Below, in pieces: positions 1 through 8,681 of a stretch of 64,000 nucleotides of DNA (its first letter is position 1; each line of letters opens with the position of its first letter). Position numbers and translations under genes: made by a program. Below the pieces are notes generated by a model. It was not told the DNA's origin, ran no database searches, and worked only from the letters and a program-made list of their open reading frames with translations. The stretch is from Leucobacter weissii (GTDB lineage: Bacteria > Actinomycetota > Actinomycetes > Actinomycetales > Microbacteriaceae): positions 103,413 to 167,412 of the forward strand of contig NZ_JAGDYM010000001.1 of assembly GCF_017565745.1 (NCBI RefSeq), read 5' to 3'.

Positions 1-450
1 GGCGTGCGCGAGCAGCACCAGCCCGGACGAGGAGGCGTGCAGGGGCAGACGTCCGGCCACCCGGGTGATGTTCGACACCGCCTCGGGATGCGAGAGCCGC
101 TCGAGGAACAGCGCCTCCTCGCGCTCGAGCACCGCGAGCTGGGTGTGCTCCCGGAGCTCCGCCTGCACGCGCTCCATGTGCGGCAGCGCCGCCTGGCGCA
201 GTCGCAGCGCCGTCGAGCCGCGCTGCGCCAGCTCCCAGAGGCGCAGGCCGAGGCGCAAGCGGCGCTCGTCATCCCGCTCGAGGATCCCGGCGCGCACGAG
301 TTCGTCGACGAGCCGGTGCGCGGTCGAGCTCGGCAGCCCGGCCCGGCGGCCGATCTCGCTCGCGGTCTGCACCGTGCGGTCGACCCCGAAGGTCTCGAGC
401 ACCCGCACGATGCGCTCGGCCACGCCCTCGCCGCTCGCGGAGTTCGCCAT
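1..450 (-). CDS. IclR-family transcriptional regulator, 3' part outside window
   Basis: The first 150 codons are visible and the gene runs off the left edge. The N-terminus (about residues 9-65) is the IclR winged helix: a helix ending in VRVLETF, then ASEIGRRAGLPSSTAHRLVDEL as the recognition region, followed by a wing and the LGLRLWELAQ linker helix. The start of the effector-binding domain follows (HTQLAVLEREEALFLERL, then RLPLHASSSGLVLLA). It is divergent from another IclR gene 146 bases away, and both may share the intergenic operator. The position next to the pca operon suggests control of aromatic catabolism. The ligand cannot be read. The ATG at 450 is chosen because it gives the usual short tail before the helix-turn-helix. 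Confidence 0.85.
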   Translation of the reverse strand, partial: MANSASGEGVAERIVRVLETFGVDRTVQTASEIGRRAGLPSSTAHRLVDELVRAGILERDDERRLRLGLRLWELAQRGSTALRLRQAALPHMERVQAELREHTQLAVLEREEALFLERLSHPEAVSNITRVAGRLPLHASSSGLVLLAHA

Positions 451-596
451 GCCCCCAGCATGCCACGATCACCCTCGCGCGGAGACGCGACGGATCGCGA
501 ACGGGGGCTCGAACCCCGCCCCGGCCCGTCTCCGCGACCCCGTGCGGCAGAGGGAGAGCGGGTACGCTCGGTGGAGCGGATGAGCGAGGAGGCGAG

Positions 597-1370
597 ATGG
601 GGAGTGCCGATGGGTCGAGTCCCCAGGGGATCCTCGACCGGGCCCTGGGCGTTCTCGGCTGCTTCACCGAGGACGAGCCCGCCCTGACCGCTGCGGAGCT
701 CTCCGAGCGCACCGGCCTCCCCGCCTCGACGATGCACCGACTGATCGGTGCGCTGCTCCGGCACGGGCTCATGGTCAGGGTTCCGGATCATCGCTACGCG
801 GTGGGGCCGCGTCTCTGGGAGCTGGGCGAGCTCTCCCCGATGTCGCTGCGCCTGCGCGAGCGCGCGATCCCCCATCTGGTGCGCCTCTACGAGGCCACCG
901 GTGAGAACGTGCATCTCGCGGTGCTCGACGGAGCCGAGCCGGAGCGGGCCACGGTGCTCTACGTCGGAAGGATCACGGGCCGCCTGTCGATCCCCACCAT
1001 CAGCCGAGCCGGGGGGCGCGGCCCGCTCCACGCCACCGGGGTGGGGCGGGCGCTGCTCGCCACGCGCGACGAGATCTGGCTCGAGCGGTATCTGAGGGTG
1101 CCGCGGGAGCGGGAGACCGCGCACACGATCACGGGCGAAGCGGAGCTGCGGGCGGAACTCGAGCGGACGCGAGCACGCGGCTACGCGAGCACGCGGGAGG
1201 AGATGACGCTCGGGAACGTCTCCGTCGCCGTGGCGCTGCCCCAGGTCGACGGGCTGCCTCCCGCGGCGATCGGCCTCGTGGTGCATCTGAACCGCGCCGA
1301 CGAGCGGCGTCTCAGCGCCCTCGTCGTCCAGTCGGCGCGCGAGATCCACGCGGCCATCCGGCAGGCCTAG
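597..1370 (+). CDS. IclR-family transcriptional regulator
   Basis: A complete 257-residue IclR protein, the usual family length. The DNA-binding domain (about 10-75) contains ALTAAELSERTGLPASTMHRL and the YAVGPRLWELGEL linker. The effector-binding domain (about 85-255) carries GRGPLHATGVGRALLA and ends in the RLSALVVQSAREIHAAI helix. A purine-rich GAGGCGAG lies just before the ATG. It reads toward pcaH, about 200 bases downstream, so it is a likely regulator of pcaHGBDC. It could instead regulate a gene to the left together with the truncated IclR. It is one of three IclR proteins in the first 11 kb. The family assignment is firm; the target is inferred. Confidence 0.88.
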   Translation: MGSADGSSPQGILDRALGVLGCFTEDEPALTAAELSERTGLPASTMHRLIGALLRHGLMVRVPDHRYAVGPRLWELGELSPMSLRLRERAIPHLVRLYEATGENVHLAVLDGAEPERATVLYVGRITGRLSIPTISRAGGRGPLHATGVGRALLATRDEIWLERYLRVPRERETAHTITGEAELRAELERTRARGYASTREEMTLGNVSVAVALPQVDGLPPAAIGLVVHLNRADERRLSALVVQSAREIHAAIRQA

Positions 1371-1566
1371 GCGAGGCCTGGGGCGCGGCGCCTCCGAAGG
1401 CCCCGGCTCCGAGCGCACGCTCGGCCGGTGGAGGGCGGCGTCGGTGCAGGCTTCCGTCGGCAGCGCATCCTCCTCGGCGGCGATCCCACTGAGTGAGAGT
1501 CGGATCTGCCCCCAGGCCGATCCGCTGCCACCCTGGGAGGCAGCCCCGATCTCGAAGGAGAGCACC

Positions 1567-2478
1567 ATGGCCATCGACGTGAGAGACGCCGGCGCGAGAG
1601 ACTCCGGACCCAAGCCCGCCGCGCCGCGCGCGGACGACCAGCAGCCGGCGGAGGAGAAGACCGCGGCAGCGCCCGAGTCGCTGCTCGCCGCGCCCGACCA
1701 GGCCTCGCAGGCGCAGATCGACGCCGAGACCGCTGAGCTGCACGCCGAGTACGACCGGCGCGAAGCGGCCGGCGAGAGATTCCCTCAGACGATCCTGAAC
1801 TTCCCGCCCTACCGCTCCAGCGTCCTGCGCTCGCCGACCAAGGATCCCAAGCACACCGATCCCGAGACCATCGAGCTGTGGTCGCCGGCCTTCGGGCAGC
1901 GAGACGTGAAAGCCATCGAGTCCGACCTGACGCTGAACCCGGGGCCCGGCGAACCGCAGGGCGAGCGCATCACCGTGACGGGGCGACTGCTCGACTCCTG
2001 GGGGCGCCCACTGGCGAACCAGCTCGTCGAGATCTGGCAGGCCAACGCCGGCGGCCGCTACATCCACAAACGGGATCAGCACCCCGCCCCGATCGACCCC
2101 AACTTCTTCGGCGCCGGCCGCACGATCACGAACGCGAACGGCGAGTACACGTTCACCACGATCAAGCCCGGCCCCTACCCCTGGAAGAACCACGTCAACG
2201 CGTGGCGGCCCGCCCACATCCACTTCTCCGTCTTCGGGCGCTCCTTCACGCAGCGGATCGTCACGCAGATGTACTTCCCCGGCGACCCGCTCTTCCCGCT
2301 CGATCCGATCTACAACACCATCCGCGACCAGCGGGACCGCGACCGGCTGGTGGGCGTCTACGATCACGACCAGACCGTGCCCGAGTTCTCGATGGGCTAC
2401 CGCTTCGACATCGTCGTCGACGGCCCCGACGCCACCTGGTTCGAGAACGCGAGCTGGTTCGACGAGGAGGAGCACTGA
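1567..2478 (+). CDS. pcaH: Protocatechuate 3,4-dioxygenase beta subunit
   Basis: Intradiol ring-cleavage dioxygenase subunit that binds the catalytic ferric iron. With PcaG it opens protocatechuate to 3-carboxy-cis,cis-muconate. The four iron ligands are visible: Tyr165 (in AGGRY), Tyr204 (in PGPYPW), His217 and His219 (in RPAHIHFS). The ATG at 1567 is chosen because GAAGGAG sits just upstream at 1554-1560; the frame stays open further upstream without a better site. The protein is 303 residues against about 240 for typical PcaH. The extra length is an Ala/Pro/Glu-rich N-terminal tail of about 50 residues of unknown role. The stop overlaps pcaG in a TGATG, indicating translational coupling. 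Confidence 0.95.
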   Translation: MAIDVRDAGARDSGPKPAAPRADDQQPAEEKTAAAPESLLAAPDQASQAQIDAETAELHAEYDRREAAGERFPQTILNFPPYRSSVLRSPTKDPKHTDPETIELWSPAFGQRDVKAIESDLTLNPGPGEPQGERITVTGRLLDSWGRPLANQLVEIWQANAGGRYIHKRDQHPAPIDPNFFGAGRTITNANGEYTFTTIKPGPYPWKNHVNAWRPAHIHFSVFGRSFTQRIVTQMYFPGDPLFPLDPIYNTIRDQRDRDRLVGVYDHDQTVPEFSMGYRFDIVVDGPDATWFENASWFDEEEH

Positions 2479-3065
2479 TGAAGCGCGTCCAGGATCTCGG
2501 CCCCGACGGCGTCCCGCCCAAGACGCACGAGCCCACCCCCGGGCAGACCGTCGGCCCCTTCTTCGCCTTCGGCACCGACTACGACAGGAAGCACGAGATC
2601 GTGTTCCCGCACTCGCCGGGCGCGATCGTCCTCGGCGGAGGCGTGTACGACGGGGCCGGCGAGCCGATCCCCGATGCGATGGTCGAGGTCTGGCAGGCCG
2701 ACAGCGACGGCGGCATCCCGAGGGCGCGGGGCGCCCGCTGGCGCGACGACCACAGCTTCACCGGCTTCGGGCGGGCCTTCACGACCGACGAGGGCCACTA
2801 CGAGTTCTGGACCCGCGATCCCGGCGCCGTGAACGGGGAGGCGCCGTTCTTCGTGGCCGTCGTCTTCGCGCGGGGCCTCCCGAACAAGCTGCACACCCGG
2901 ATCTACCTCCCGGAGCCCGAGGAGAAGCTGGCGGCCGACCCGCTGCTCTCGTCGCTCTCGCCGGAGGAGCGCGCTACGCTCATTGCCAAGCGCACGCCCG
3001 AGGGGTATCTGACCCACGACTTCCACCTGCAGGGCGGGAAGGAGACCGTGTTCCTTGCCTATTGA
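2478..3065 (+). CDS. pcaG: Protocatechuate 3,4-dioxygenase alpha subunit
   Basis: 195-residue alpha subunit of protocatechuate 3,4-dioxygenase. It shares the intradiol dioxygenase fold but lacks the full iron-ligand set, as expected for PcaG. Recognisable segments are PTPGQTVGPFFAFG near the N-terminus, the core IPDAMVEVWQADSDGG, the FGRAFTTDEGHYEF strand pair and ARGLPNKLHTRIYLPE. The start overlaps the pcaH stop and the end overlaps the pcaB start by about 11 bases, so the subunits are probably made in a fixed ratio from one operon. Confidence 0.95.
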   Translation: MKRVQDLGPDGVPPKTHEPTPGQTVGPFFAFGTDYDRKHEIVFPHSPGAIVLGGGVYDGAGEPIPDAMVEVWQADSDGGIPRARGARWRDDHSFTGFGRAFTTDEGHYEFWTRDPGAVNGEAPFFVAVVFARGLPNKLHTRIYLPEPEEKLAADPLLSSLSPEERATLIAKRTPEGYLTHDFHLQGGKETVFLAY

Positions 3066-4539
3066 TCCGCCGCCCGCCGCCGCGGCCCTGCCCGGCGCAT
3101 CGCCCTCGGGGGCGCCGAGCGACGATGCCGGCGGGTTCGACGTCGCCGGGTTCGACATCGGATTGCTGTCCCCGGTCACGGTGGGTTTCGACGGGGCCTC
3201 GGATCCGGAGACGAGCGACCTGGGCGACGCCGGATTCCTGCGCGCCCTGGTCGCCGCTGAGGTGGCCCTGGCCCGCGCCTGGGCCGAGGTGGGCGTGGCG
3301 CCCCGGGAGGCGGCGGATGCGATCTCGGAGGCCCTCGGCTGGCAGGACGACGACCCCGCCGCATCGGACGTGCTCGGCGCCGCCGACGCGCGCCGCCTGG
3401 CCGCGGCTTCGGCCGCGGGCGGCAACCCGGTGATCCCGCTGGTCGGGATGCTGCGGGCCCGCGTGCCCGAGCACGCCCGGCCCTGGCTGCACCGCGGAGC
3501 CACCAGCCAGGACATCCTGGACTCCGCGCTGATGCTGACGGCGCGCCGGTCGGGACTGTCGGTGCTCGGGAGCCTGGTCAAGACCGACGAAGCGCTCCTC
3601 CGCTTCGCGGCCGCCCACCGCGACCGGGTCGCCGCCGCGCGCACCCTGACCCAGCACGCCGTGCCGACCACGGTCGGCCTGCGCGCCGCCAACTGGGCGC
3701 GGGGACTGGAGCGGGCGGCCGCCCGCCTGGACGACTCGCTGTGGGAGTTGCCGGCGCAGCTCGGCGGCGCCGGCGGCACCCTCGCCTCCTTCGTGCAGAT
3801 CGGGGGATCGCGGGCCGCCGCCGAGCTGCCCGCCGCCTTCGCCGAGCAGTTGGGCCTCGCCGTGCCGGCCGCGCCCTGGCACACGGTGCGCTGGCCGGTC
3901 ACCGAGCTGGGGGACGCCCTCGTGCAGGTGCTCGACGCGCTCGGGGTCGTCGCCGCGGACGTGGCCGCCCTCGGCCGCACCGAGATCGGGGAGCTCGCCG
4001 AGGGGACCGGGGGCGGATCCTCCGCGATGCCGCAGAAGCGCAACCCGGTGGGATCGGTGCTGATCCGCTCCGCCGCCCTGCGCGCCCCGCAGCTCGGCGC
4101 GACGCTGCACACGGCCGCGGCGCTCGCCGTCGACGAGCGCCCCGACGGCGCCTGGCACGCGGAATGGCCGACGCTGCGCGAGCTGCTGCGCCTCGCGCTC
4201 GGCGCCGCGGGCAACGCGGAGCGGCTGGTCGCGGGGCTCACCGTCGACACCGGTGCGGTGGCGCGCAACCTCGGGCTCACCGGCGGGCTCATCGTCGCCG
4301 AGCGCCTCGCGCTCGTGCTCGGCCCGGTGATCGGAGCGGAGCGAGTGCGGCGGATCGTCGCCGAGGCCGGCGCGGGCGGGGATCTCGGCGAGCTCCTCGA
4401 CGCCGAGCCGCGGCTCGCGGAGGCAGGATTCGGGCGCGCCGAGATCGACGAGCTGCTGGATCCCGCGAACTACGCCGGTCTCGCCGGTGAACTGGTGGAC
4501 GACCTGACGAGAAGCCCGATCCCGGAGGACACGCAATGA
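3055..4539 (+). CDS. pcaB: 3-carboxy-cis,cis-muconate cycloisomerase
   Basis: Fumarase/aspartase-superfamily enzyme that lactonises 3-carboxy-cis,cis-muconate in protocatechuate breakdown. The superfamily signature GSSAMPQKRNP is present near residue 322, with RGATSQDILDSALML as an earlier conserved active-site segment. The GLLSPVTVGFD segment near residue 36, normally close to the N-terminus, suggests either a 30-residue N-terminal tail or a later start. The TTG at 3055 (or GTG at 3049) overlaps pcaG and keeps the operon coupling, but the exact start is uncertain. The stop overlaps the pcaD start (ATGA). Length is 494 residues from TTG. Confidence 0.93.
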   Translation: MPIDPPPAAAALPGASPSGAPSDDAGGFDVAGFDIGLLSPVTVGFDGASDPETSDLGDAGFLRALVAAEVALARAWAEVGVAPREAADAISEALGWQDDDPAASDVLGAADARRLAAASAAGGNPVIPLVGMLRARVPEHARPWLHRGATSQDILDSALMLTARRSGLSVLGSLVKTDEALLRFAAAHRDRVAAARTLTQHAVPTTVGLRAANWARGLERAAARLDDSLWELPAQLGGAGGTLASFVQIGGSRAAAELPAAFAEQLGLAVPAAPWHTVRWPVTELGDALVQVLDALGVVAADVAALGRTEIGELAEGTGGGSSAMPQKRNPVGSVLIRSAALRAPQLGATLHTAAALAVDERPDGAWHAEWPTLRELLRLALGAAGNAERLVAGLTVDTGAVARNLGLTGGLIVAERLALVLGPVIGAERVRRIVAEAGAGGDLGELLDAEPRLAEAGFGRAEIDELLDPANYAGLAGELVDDLTRSPIPEDTQ

Positions 4540-5330
4540 CGAGACCAGCCATCGCACTCACCGAGCCCTCGGGGCCTCCGCGCCGTCCGCTGCTCGTGCT
4601 CGGGCACTCCCTCGGCACGGGCCCGCTGATCTGGGAGAACGCCGCGCCGCTCCTCGCGCGCGAGTACCGCGTCTCGCTGCTCGCGCTGCCGGGTCACGGT
4701 GCGGCCCCGGTCCCTGCGGCGCCGTTCTCCATGGAGGAGCTGTCGGACGCGGTCGCCGAGGGCGTCCGGAGCATCTCCGACGGCCCCGCGTTCTACGCCG
4801 GCGTCTCGATCGGCGGGGCGCTCGCCCTCGAGCTGGCCCTGCGCCACGGCGAGCTGTTCGCCGCGGTGGCGAGCGTCGCCTCGGGCGCCGAGCTGGGGGG
4901 CCGAGAGCACTGGGAGGCGCGAGCCGAACTCGTGCGCAGCCAGTCGACGGCGAGCCTCGTGCGGCAGTCCGCCGAGGTCTGGTTCGCGCCCGACTCGATC
5001 GCGGCCGAGCCGGTGCTGACCGGGAGGATCCTCCGCGTGCTGCAGGAGACGAGTGCCGAGGGGTACGCCCGCTGCGCCGAGGCGCTCGGCGGGTACGATG
5101 TGCGCTCGCGGCTCGCCGAGATCGGGATCCCGGTGCTCGCCGCGTGGGGCGAGCACGACACCGTGGCGCCGGAGGCGAAGCAGGACGAGATCGTCGTCGG
5201 TGTGAACAGCGGGGGAGCGGAGCTCGCCCGCAAGGCGCGCATCGACGGCGTCGCGCATCAGCCGCCGGCCGAGCGGCCGGGCGCCACCGCCGACGTGCTG
5301 CTCGAGTTCTTCGGGGGGATCGGGCGATGA
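4536..5330 (+). CDS. pcaD: 3-oxoadipate enol-lactonase
   Basis: Alpha/beta hydrolase of 264 residues that hydrolyses beta-ketoadipate enol-lactone to beta-ketoadipate. The nucleophile elbow is GVSIGG, with Ser near residue 92. The acid residue is probably Asp in WGEHDTVAP and the histidine lies in GVAHQPPAERP. The oxyanion-hole segment is LGHSLGTG. It is a separate gene followed directly by pcaC, whereas many actinobacteria carry the two as a single PcaL fusion. It overlaps both neighbours by 4 bases. Confidence 0.92.
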   Translation: MTRPAIALTEPSGPPRRPLLVLGHSLGTGPLIWENAAPLLAREYRVSLLALPGHGAAPVPAAPFSMEELSDAVAEGVRSISDGPAFYAGVSIGGALALELALRHGELFAAVASVASGAELGGREHWEARAELVRSQSTASLVRQSAEVWFAPDSIAAEPVLTGRILRVLQETSAEGYARCAEALGGYDVRSRLAEIGIPVLAAWGEHDTVAPEAKQDEIVVGVNSGGAELARKARIDGVAHQPPAERPGATADVLLEFFGGIGR

Positions 5331-5755
5331 GCGGCCAGCCGGGTACGGACGCGGCGAGGAGCGGATCACCGAAGACCGATGCCGAGCGCCACGAACGCGG
5401 CATGGTCGTGCGCCGCGAGGTGCTGAGCGACGCGCACGTGGAGCGCGCGGTCGCGAGCACGAGCGAGTTCACCGCGGACTTCCAGGACTACATCACCCGC
5501 ACGGCCTGGGGCGACATCTGGTCGCGTCCCGGGCTCGGCCGCCGCGAGCGCTCCGTGGCCGTGCTGACCGCGATGATCGCACTTGGCCACCACGACGAGT
5601 TCGCGATGCACGTGGCCGCAGCGCGACGCAACGGGCTCACGGTCGATGAGATCAAGGAGGTCATCCTGCAGGCCGGCCTCTACTGCGGTGTGCCCGCGGC
5701 CAACGTCGCCTTCAAGCTGGCGAGCGAGGTGCTCGAGGGCCTCGGCGAGCTGTAG
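5327..5755 (+). CDS. pcaC: 4-carboxymuconolactone decarboxylase
   Basis: 142-residue protein of the carboxymuconolactone decarboxylase family, which converts 4-carboxymuconolactone to the enol-lactone that PcaD hydrolyses. Conserved segments are TRTAWGDIWSRPGL, RERSVAVLTAMIAL, the His-containing DEFAMHVAAARRNG and YCGVPAANVAFK with the family cysteine. The ATG overlaps the pcaD stop. It is the last gene of pcaHGBDC; the next gene is convergent and begins its stop 8 bases away. Confidence 0.93.
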   Translation: MSGQPGTDAARSGSPKTDAERHERGMVVRREVLSDAHVERAVASTSEFTADFQDYITRTAWGDIWSRPGLGRRERSVAVLTAMIALGHHDEFAMHVAAARRNGLTVDEIKEVILQAGLYCGVPAANVAFKLASEVLEGLGEL

Positions 5756-5762
5756 CGGAGGC

Positions 5763-7049
5763 TCAGGCGTCGACGCCGCGGTCGAGCACGAAGCGGGGTC
5801 TGCCCACGAAGAGGCCGATGATGAGCTGCGCGCACGCCGCGACCCAGAGCAGCGCGAATGGGAGCGTCCAGCCCCCGCTCAGATCGTGGGTCCAGCCGAA
5901 GGCGATGGGGCCGAGCGCGGCGATCGAGTAGCCGAGCGTCTGCGCCATCCCGGAGAGCGCGCTCGCGTGCTCCTCCGATCGGGCGCGCACCGCCATGAGG
6001 GTCAGCGACATCGTGAACGAGCCGCCGCCGGCGAGCCCGCCGATCACGACCCAGGCGGGCATCGCGACCGGCGCGAGGAGCATGCCGATCCAGGCGACGA
6101 TCCCGACCATGGGCAGGATCGCGGGGAGCCAGCGGCGCAGCCCGCTCCGGCCCAGCAGCGGGATGAGCAGCGAGCCGGCGATCCCGACGAGTTGGAAGAC
6201 CATCAGATCCACGCCCGCCACCACCGCGGAGCGGCCCTGGGCGACCTCGTAGGCCGGAAGCCAGGTCGAGAGCATGTAGAAGACCGAGGACTGGGCCCCC
6301 ATGTAGAGCGACACCAGCCAGGCCAGCGGATCGCCCCACATCCGTCGGCCGGCGGAGGCGGCCCCCCTCAGCGGCGAGGGAATCGGCGTGGCCGGCCGGG
6401 CGAGCGGATCCTCGGATCGTTCGCGCTCGAGTGCCGCCCGCCGGGGAGGAATCCCGTGGTCGGACGTCGCCAGGATCCACACGACCAGGGCGAGCGGCAG
6501 GAACGCTCCCGTCATCAGCAGGGCGGCGCGCCAGCCGAGCGCGCCGTCGTCGGTGGGCAGCTGGGAGAGCGGCACGACGGCTCCCGCCGCGGCGGCGCCG
6601 GCGGCGCCGAGCACGGCCGTGTAGGCGCCCGTGACGAGCGGCACGCGCTCGGGGAAGAAGCGCTTGATCGCCGCGGGCATGAGCACGTTGGTGATCGCGA
6701 GTCCCACGCCGATGAGCGCCGTGCCGATCCAGAGATGGGCCGGTCCTCCGGGAAGGGAGCGCCAGATCGTTCCGATGGCGAGGACGACGAGCGACCACGA
6801 CATGGCCCGGGAGAGGCCGAAGCGGGCGTTGAGCCCGTGGGTGAGCGGGGAGACCAGCGCCCAGGCGAGCAGCGGAACCGAGCCCAGCGCTCCGAGCGCG
6901 GCGGGACTCACCCCCTGGTCCACGGCGATCTGATCCAGGAGCGGGCCGACGCCCGTGATCGTCATGCGCAGATTGATCGCGACGAGGCAGACCGCGCAGA
7001 AGAGCAGCACCCACGGCGGGCGCGCCGGTCGCGGGTCGGTGGGGATCAT
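5763..7049 (-). CDS. MFS transporter, CynX/NimT family
   Basis: 428-residue, 12-segment major facilitator protein. The first helix carries INLRMTITGVGPLL, the motif typical of the CynX/NimT (cyanate/nitroimidazole) subfamily. A hydrophilic loop rich in Arg/Glu separates the two halves near residue 210. The ATG at 7049 is chosen because it puts the first helix about 20 residues in; the longer open frame upstream runs into the pcaI control region. It is transcribed away from pcaIJF and shares that control region, so it may carry an aromatic or hydroaromatic acid or a pathway intermediate. The substrate is inferred from context only. Confidence 0.85.
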   Translation of the reverse strand: MIPTDPRPARPPWVLLFCAVCLVAINLRMTITGVGPLLDQIAVDQGVSPAALGALGSVPLLAWALVSPLTHGLNARFGLSRAMSWSLVVLAIGTIWRSLPGGPAHLWIGTALIGVGLAITNVLMPAAIKRFFPERVPLVTGAYTAVLGAAGAAAAGAVVPLSQLPTDDGALGWRAALLMTGAFLPLALVVWILATSDHGIPPRRAALERERSEDPLARPATPIPSPLRGAASAGRRMWGDPLAWLVSLYMGAQSSVFYMLSTWLPAYEVAQGRSAVVAGVDLMVFQLVGIAGSLLIPLLGRSGLRRWLPAILPMVGIVAWIGMLLAPVAMPAWVVIGGLAGGGSFTMSLTLMAVRARSEEHASALSGMAQTLGYSIAALGPIAFGWTHDLSGGWTLPFALLWVAACAQLIIGLFVGRPRFVLDRGVDA

Positions 7050-7142
7050 CGGGGACACTCTACCGATTCGGGGGCGCCCGTGTTCCCGATCGGACCGAGC
7101 GGGGGAGGATGGTGCGGCGCGAAGAGACGGGATACACTTGAT

Positions 7143-7174
7143 TTCGATTAACGAATAATGTTTCGCACAGCGAA
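7143..7174. promoter_or_regulatory. Paired IclR-type operator candidates between MFS gene and pcaIJF
   Basis: Two inverted repeats stand 19 bp apart, centre to centre, in the divergent promoter region. They are TTCG-ATTAA-CGAA (7143-7155) and TTCGC-ACA-GCGAA (7162-7174). Spacing near two helical turns places them on one face of the DNA. IclR regulators of the PcaR/PcaU type bind repeated palindromic elements in pca promoters, so the downstream IclR gene at 9980 is the natural candidate. No binding data can be read from sequence. Confidence 0.5.
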
Positions 7175-7215
7175 TTTTTTGCGGCGCGGAGCGAGCGGAT
7201 GGCGAAAGGACGGCG

Positions 7216-8019
7216 ATGATCGACAGGAGCGTCACATCCGTCGAAGCGGCGGTGGCGGGGATCCCCGACGGGGCGACCGTCATGATCGGAGGCTTCGGGC
7301 GCGCGGGGCAGCCCGTCGAACTCATCGACGCGCTGATCGAGCAGGGCGCGGGCGATCTGACGATCGTGAACAACAACGCGGGCAACGGCGACGTCGGGCT
7401 GGCCGCGCTGCTCGCGAAGCGCCGGGTGCGCAAGATCGTGTGCTCGTTCCCCAGGCAGAGCGACTCCTGGGTGTTCGACGGGCTCTACCGCGAGGGCGCG
7501 ATCGAGCTCGAGCTCGTGCCGCAGGGCAATCTGGCGGAGCGCATCCGGGCCGCCGGCGCCGGAATCGGCGCCTTCTACTCGCCGACGGCCGTCGGCACCG
7601 AGCTGGCGGAGGGTAGGGAGACCCGCGAGATCGACGGCAGGACCTACCTGCTGGAGTACCCGATCCGCGCGGATTTCGCGCTGATCAGCGCGCTGCGGGC
7701 CGACCGCTGGGGCAACCTGGTCTTCCGGGAGACGGCGCGCAACTTCGGTCCGATCATGGCGACGGCGGCCACCACCACGGTCGTGCAGGTCGACGAGATC
7801 GTGCCGCTCGGGTCGCTCGATCCCGAGACCGTCGTCACGCCGGGCATCTTCGTCGATCGCGTCGTCGCGGTCGGCGAGCGCCGCTGGCTGCGCGAGGGCG
7901 AGTTCGTCGGCGGCGTGGACATCGAGGGGAACTCGACTCACAACGAACGCGCAGCGTTCGACGAATCGAGTTCGGCCGCCACAGCGGCCTCCCCCGCGAG
8001 CCGAGAGGAACGACGATGA
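7216..8019 (+). CDS. pcaI: 3-oxoadipate CoA-transferase subunit A
   Basis: Family I CoA-transferase alpha subunit, 267 residues. With PcaJ it transfers CoA from succinyl-CoA to beta-ketoadipate. The CoA-transferase 1 signature is near residue 26 (MIGGFGRAGQPVELI), and the core includes VNNNAGNGDVGLAALL and AGAGIGAFYSPTAVGTELAEG. The C-terminal 25 residues are polar and probably disordered. The end overlaps pcaJ by 4 bases. It is the first gene of pcaIJF. Confidence 0.93.
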   Translation: MIDRSVTSVEAAVAGIPDGATVMIGGFGRAGQPVELIDALIEQGAGDLTIVNNNAGNGDVGLAALLAKRRVRKIVCSFPRQSDSWVFDGLYREGAIELELVPQGNLAERIRAAGAGIGAFYSPTAVGTELAEGRETREIDGRTYLLEYPIRADFALISALRADRWGNLVFRETARNFGPIMATAATTTVVQVDEIVPLGSLDPETVVTPGIFVDRVVAVGERRWLREGEFVGGVDIEGNSTHNERAAFDESSSAATAASPASREERR

Positions 8020-8681
8020 GCGATCGCATCAGCAGGCAGGATCTCGCGGCGCGGATCGCCGCGGACATTCCCGAGGGCTCCTACGTGAACCTCGGCATCG
8101 GCGCGCCCACGCTCGTCGCCAACTATCTGCCCGACGACCAGGAGATCATCCTGCACACCGAGAACGGCATGCTCGGGATGGGCTCGGCGCCCGCCGAGGG
8201 CAGGATCGACCCGGATCTCATCAACGCGGGCAAGCAGCCGGTGACCGCCCAGCTCGGCGCCGCCTACTTCCACCACGCGGACTCCTTCGCGATGATGCGC
8301 GGCGGGCATCTCGACGTGTGCGTGCTCGGCGCCTTCCAGGTGGCCGAGAACGGCGACCTGGCGAACTGGTCGACCGGCGCCCCGGGGGCGATCCCCGCGA
8401 TCGGCGGAGCGATGGATCTCGCCATCGGCGCGAAATCCGTCTACGTGATGACCGACCTCCTCACCAAGACCGGCGAGTCCAAGCTCGTCGAGCGCTGCAG
8501 CTATCCGCTGACCGGCGCCGCCTGCGTCACGCGCGTCTACACGGACCGCGCCGTCTTCGACGTCGCTCCGGAGGGCTTCTCGGTGCGCGAGGTCTTCGGG
8601 GAGAATACGGTGACGGAGCTCGAACGGCTGACCGGGCTGCGGCTCCGGGACGCGACCGCGAACGAAAGGACCCCCGCATGA
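8016..8681 (+). CDS. pcaJ: 3-oxoadipate CoA-transferase subunit B
   Basis: Beta subunit of the family I CoA-transferase, 221 residues, forming the alpha2beta2 enzyme with PcaI. The catalytic glutamate lies in ILHTENGMLGMG near residue 50, where the covalent glutamyl-CoA intermediate forms. VNLGIGAPTLVANYL and GGHLDVCVLGAFQV are family landmarks. It is coupled by 4-base overlaps to pcaI upstream and pcaF downstream. Confidence 0.94.
   Translation: MSDRISRQDLAARIAADIPEGSYVNLGIGAPTLVANYLPDDQEIILHTENGMLGMGSAPAEGRIDPDLINAGKQPVTAQLGAAYFHHADSFAMMRGGHLDVCVLGAFQVAENGDLANWSTGAPGAIPAIGGAMDLAIGAKSVYVMTDLLTKTGESKLVERCSYPLTGAACVTRVYTDRAVFDVAPEGFSVREVFGENTVTELERLTGLRLRDATANERTPA

Noticed and set aside
5583..7151. 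522-codon plus-strand open frame over the MFS gene
   Set aside because: It is rich in Arg, Gly and Glu with no domain; the minus-strand MFS protein has 12 clear helices and family motifs.
7944..7960. Inverted repeat CGAACGC-GCA-GCGTTCG near the end of pcaI
   Set aside because: It resembles the IclR half-sites but lies inside the coding sequence, far from a start, so I do not call it an operator.
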